DNA of 8,179 nt, taken from contig JAJYVM010000156.1 in assembly GCA_021792015.1 (NCBI GenBank), positions 1 to 8,179 on the forward strand. The letters run 5' to 3'. Every line of letters starts with the position of its first letter. Position 1 is the stretch's first letter. Below are positions 5,485 through 8,179 of this stretch, in pieces. The notes under the pieces are model-generated. The model was not told the origin of the DNA. It did not search any database and worked only from the letters and a program-made list of their open reading frames with translations. The position numbers and the translations under genes were made by a program. Source of the DNA: Bacillota bacterium. Its GTDB lineage: Bacteria > Bacillota > Sulfobacillia > RBS10-35 > JAJYVM01.

Positions 5485-7157
5485 TAGCCCACACTCCCGT
5501 TGAGGTCGCCCGCGCGCGGATGGCCGCGCGCCCCATCCAGCAGGGGCAAGGCGCTCATGATGGCGTTGGCGGCCGTCTGGCCGAGGCCGCAGATGGAGGC
5601 GTCGGTCATGACGGCGGCCAGATCCTGGAGGATGCCGGCGTCCGCGCTCCCGATCCGCTCCACCAGCTCCAGCTGCCGCTGCGTGCCCACGCGGCACGGC
5701 ACGCACTGCCCGCAGGACTCGTCGCGGAAGAAGCGGGCGATGCGGGCCAGCACCTCGGGCAACGACGCGGTCTCATCCAGCGCGATGACGGCGCCGGAGC
5801 CCACGCTGCGCGCCTCGAAGGCCAGGGGCGTGTCCAGGGCGTCCGGGCCCAGGAAGGTGCCCGCCACGCCGCCGCAGAGCACGGCCTGCAGCCGCCGCCC
5901 CTGCCAGAGGCCGCCGGCCATCTTCAGCAGGTCCCCCAGCCGGGTGCCGAACGGCACCTCGTAGAGCCCCGGCCGCGTCACGTGGCCGCTGACGGCGAAG
6001 AGCTTGGTGCCGGTCGACCGCTCCGTGCCGTGGGCACGGAAGGCCTCGGCGCCCTCCAGCACCAGGAGCGGCAGGTTGGCCAGCGTCTCCACGTTGTTGA
6101 TGACCGTCGGGCGGCCGAAGACGCCGTGCTCGGTGGGAAACGGCGGCTTGTTGCGGGGCTCGCCGCGCCGGCCCTCCACCGAGTTGAAGAGCGCCGTCTC
6201 CTCGCCGCAGATGTAGGCGCCGGCGCCGCGGAACACGCGCAGCCCCGTCGACCGGAGCCGCGCGGCGGCCTCCTCGTACTCCCCGCGAACATACACCAGG
6301 CCGTTTTTGGCGCCGACGGCCAGCATGGCGATGCGCAGGCCCTCGGCGACCAGCTCCGGCAGCTCCTCCATGACCACCCGGTCCTTGAAGGTGCCGGGCT
6401 CGCTCTCGTCCGCGTTGCAGATGGCCCACTTGTCGCCCGTCGCGCCCGCCACGGCCCGCCACTTCAGCGCGGCCGGGAAGGCGGCGCCGCCCCGGCCCAG
6501 AAGGCCCGACTTCTCCACCAGGTCGAGCAGGGCCGCGGGGCCCATCGCCTCGGCCTTGGCCAGGGCCGAGGGGCGCTTCGTCAGCACCCGGCGCACCTCG
6601 CCCGGCACCGGCTCCGGCAGGCCGTGCGCCGCCTCCGGCGGCACATGCCCGTCCATCGCCGCCTCGATCTTCTCGATGGTCGCCTCGCGGATGATCCGGT
6701 CCTGGACCACCGCCACCGGCGCGTGCTCGCACTGGCCGAGGCAGGGGACGGCCTCCCAGGCCGCAGGCGCCGCGGACTCCGCTTCGTGCGGGTAGGCGTG
6801 GCCCTGGAACCGGGATGGCGCGCCGTGGCGCGCCGACATGGCGTCCAGGCAGGCCCCGCGCAGCCGGCAGGTCACGTCGTCGCACACCTGCACCCGAACC
6901 GGGGCCGGCGGCTCCAGCCGCAGCATGGCGTAGAACGAGGCCACGCCCCACACGTCGGGGAACGGCAGCGCCATGCGGTCGGCCAGCTCGTGCAGGCAGC
7001 CGCGGCTCAGCCAGCCGTGCTCCTCCTGCACCGCGTGCAGCAGCGGCAGCAGCTCCCCGCGCGGCGGCGCGGCCTCCGACCAGCCCAGACGGGACAGGGC
7101 CGCCGCGACGGCGGCCCGCTCAGCTTCCGCCGTTGCCGACGGCGGATTGCGTTCCAA
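5484..7157 (-). CDS. NAD-dependent formate dehydrogenase beta subunit, fused NuoE-NuoF type
   Basis: This 557-residue flavoprotein is the NAD+-reducing (diaphorase) module of a soluble formate dehydrogenase. The NuoE-like thioredoxin-fold domain covers about residues 10-170. Its [2Fe-2S] ligands are Cys92, Cys97, Cys139 and Cys143 (C-x4-C and C-x3-C). The NuoF-like part begins near 185. It has the FMN/NADH motifs GRGGAAFP at 221-228, NADESEPGTFKDR at 248-260 and GAGAYICGEETAL at 311-323. The C-terminal [4Fe-4S] ligands are SCGQCVPC (Cys482, 485, 488) and Cys523 in SICGLGQ. The same E-F fusion is known in the beta subunit of Methylobacterium FDH1, which is of similar length; fused E-F chains also occur in other NAD-linked enzymes such as HoxF. 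I assign formate dehydrogenase from the neighbouring catalytic gene. TTG-7157 is chosen because GAGG at 7167-7170 precedes it by 9 nt and residues further upstream are Arg/Ser-rich and unlike the family. It overlaps the catalytic gene's end by 38 nt, suggesting coupled translation. Confidence 0.95.
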   Translation of the reverse strand: MERNPPSATAEAERAAVAAALSRLGWSEAAPPRGELLPLLHAVQEEHGWLSRGCLHELADRMALPFPDVWGVASFYAMLRLEPPAPVRVQVCDDVTCRLRGACLDAMSARHGAPSRFQGHAYPHEAESAAPAAWEAVPCLGQCEHAPVAVVQDRIIREATIEKIEAAMDGHVPPEAAHGLPEPVPGEVRRVLTKRPSALAKAEAMGPAALLDLVEKSGLLGRGGAAFPAALKWRAVAGATGDKWAICNADESEPGTFKDRVVMEELPELVAEGLRIAMLAVGAKNGLVYVRGEYEEAAARLRSTGLRVFRGAGAYICGEETALFNSVEGRRGEPRNKPPFPTEHGVFGRPTVINNVETLANLPLLVLEGAEAFRAHGTERSTGTKLFAVSGHVTRPGLYEVPFGTRLGDLLKMAGGLWQGRRLQAVLCGGVAGTFLGPDALDTPLAFEARSVGSGAVIALDETASLPEVLARIARFFRDESCGQCVPCRVGTQRQLELVERIGSADAGILQDLAAVMTDASICGLGQTAANAIMSALPLLDGARGHPRAGDLNGSVG

Positions 7158-8179
7158 CAGCGCTCGCCTCCCGGCCGATCTCCGCCTCCGACCACGCCCC
7201 GGCCGCGGCGACCCGCTCCACGGCGACCGCCGTGGCCTTGAACTCCGCCGTGCCGGACTTCGGGTCCCACGCATCCAGGGTCAGGATGTTGGTGGGCACC
7301 GTGTCGGGGTGGTGCAGGGTCATGAAGCAGAGGCCCGGGGCCAGCCGCGCATCCAGGTGGGCGCCCACCCGCAGCGCCCCGCGGCGGGAGCGCACCCGCA
7401 CGAGGTCGCCCTCGCCGATGCCGAGGCGCTCGGCGTCCGCGGGCCAGATGCACAGCGCGTCCTGCTGCGGCCGGGCGGCGGAGTAGCCGCCCGACTGGGT
7501 CCCCGTGTTGTAGAACTCAAGGCGCCGGCCGGTCGTCAGCAGCAGCGGGAACTCGGCGTCCGGCGTCTCCGTCGGCCGCTCCCACTCCACCGCGATGAAC
7601 GGCGCCCGCTTGCCCTCGACAGGCCACTGCCAAAGGCGCGCGTGCAGGAACTTCGAGCCCGGGTGGTCCTCCGCCGGGCAGGGCCACTGCAGCCCGCCCA
7701 GGGCCTGCAGGCGCGCGTAGGACATCCCGGCATGCATGGGCGAGAGCCGCCGCACCTCGTTCCAGACGTCCTCGGCGCCGCGGTACGACCAGCTCTGCCC
7801 CAGCCGCCGCGCCAGATCCTGCACGATCTGGATGTCGTCGCGGGCCTGGCCGGGCGGGTCCACGGCCTTCCGCATCAGCTGCACCCGCCGCTCGGAGTTC
7901 GTGACCGTCCCGTCGCACTCGCACCAGGAGGCCGCCGAGGGCAGCACCACATCCGCGATCTCGGCCGTCTGCGTCATGCAGATGTCCTGCACGACCAGCA
8001 GGTCCAGGCCCCGCAGCAGCGCGGCCACGCGGTTCTGGTTGGCCTCGCTCATCAGCGGGTTCTCGCCGATCACATACGCGCAGCGGATCTCGCCCCCCTG
8101 CGCTGAGTCCGTGAGCGGGCGGGGGCGACCCGCCCGCTCCATCGCCTCGAACATCAGGCTCTGGTGCAGTCCCGGCGTC
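7120..8179 (-). CDS. Formate dehydrogenase catalytic (molybdopterin) subunit, C-terminal part, cut by the right edge
   Basis: The last 352 codons are in the window; the N-terminal part, including the active-site Cys/Sec region, lies beyond the right edge. The visible part begins PGLHQSLMFEAMERAG. It continues with the molybdopterin oxidoreductase core, including CAYVIGENPLMSEANQN, LLVVQDICMTQTAEIADVVLP and GTVTNSERRVQ. It then enters the C-terminal molydopterin-dinucleotide-binding barrel: LLLTTGRRLEFYNTGTQSGG, AERLGIGEGDLVRVRSRRG, PGLCFMTLHHPD and DPKSGTAEFKATAV. These motifs fit the alpha subunits of soluble NAD-linked formate dehydrogenases of the Methylobacterium FDH1 type, which use W or Mo. 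Sequence does not tell the metal. After the barrel comes a tail of about 30 residues, Ala/Gly/Ser-rich, ending at TGA 7120-7122; part of this tail overlaps the next gene. Being first of the three visible genes, it probably lies near the operon's start. Confidence 0.94.
   Translation of the reverse strand, partial: TPGLHQSLMFEAMERAGRPRPLTDSAQGGEIRCAYVIGENPLMSEANQNRVAALLRGLDLLVVQDICMTQTAEIADVVLPSAASWCECDGTVTNSERRVQLMRKAVDPPGQARDDIQIVQDLARRLGQSWSYRGAEDVWNEVRRLSPMHAGMSYARLQALGGLQWPCPAEDHPGSKFLHARLWQWPVEGKRAPFIAVEWERPTETPDAEFPLLLTTGRRLEFYNTGTQSGGYSAARPQQDALCIWPADAERLGIGEGDLVRVRSRRGALRVGAHLDARLAPGLCFMTLHHPDTVPTNILTLDAWDPKSGTAEFKATAVAVERVAAAGAWSEAEIGREASAVGTQSAVGNGGS
7167..7170 (-). promoter_or_regulatory. 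Shine-Dalgarno GAGG deciding the TTG start of the E-F subunit
   Basis: GAGG on the minus strand, within GAGGCGAGCG at 7161-7170, lies 9 nt before TTG-7157, inside the last codons of the catalytic subunit gene. No other start codon nearby combines this spacing with the onset of recognisable NuoE-like sequence. Confidence 0.45.

Noticed and set aside
5520..7241. A plus-strand open frame of 573 codons antisense to the E-F subunit
   Set aside because: It has low-complexity composition and no motifs, and the opposite strand carries a complete NuoE-NuoF sequence.

Overview
The window comes from a very GC-rich bacterium. Third codon positions are almost all G or C, and long spurious open frames run antisense to the real genes. 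GTG and TTG appear to be used as start codons. The sequence alone does not fix the lineage. There are no rRNA or tRNA genes, no CRISPR array, and no recognisable insertion sequence.

Layout. (1) Positions 1-266 hold no gene I can support, apart from a possible tail of something upstream and the leader of the next gene. (2) Positions 267-1772 on the plus strand encode a CYTH-CHAD protein, a polyphosphate/triphosphate-binding fusion. (3) Everything from 1767 to the right edge is on the minus strand. Read in transcription order it is: the C-terminal half of a formate dehydrogenase catalytic subunit (cut by the right edge), a fused NuoE-NuoF diaphorase subunit, a NuoG-N-like iron-sulfur subunit, a broken DedA-family membrane protein gene, and a P1B-4 type metal-exporting ATPase. 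The plus- and minus-strand blocks converge, and their stop codons abut at 1767-1772.

How the genes work together. The three right-hand genes form a soluble NAD-dependent, molybdenum- or tungsten-type formate dehydrogenase. Formate is oxidised at the molybdopterin site of the catalytic subunit. Electrons pass through the iron-sulfur clusters of the G-like and E-F subunits to FMN and NAD+. The genes overlap by 38 nt and 1 nt, which suggests translational coupling. The DedA relic and the P1B-4 ATPase follow on the same strand with short gaps and may be co-transcribed. Their functional link to formate metabolism is unproven.

Most notable observations. The [4Fe-4S] domain that normally begins the formate dehydrogenase catalytic chain sits at the end of the separate G-like subunit, encoded last in the operon. 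That subunit also lacks the His-Cys cluster ligands usual between its [2Fe-2S] and 2x[4Fe-4S] domains. The metal ATPase carries an unusual Gly/Ala-rich insertion with internal repeats in its nucleotide-binding domain. The dedA gene has two separate lesions, one frameshift and one Trp-to-stop change. I found no convincing wholly new system; this looks like a metabolic region with several odd gene structures.
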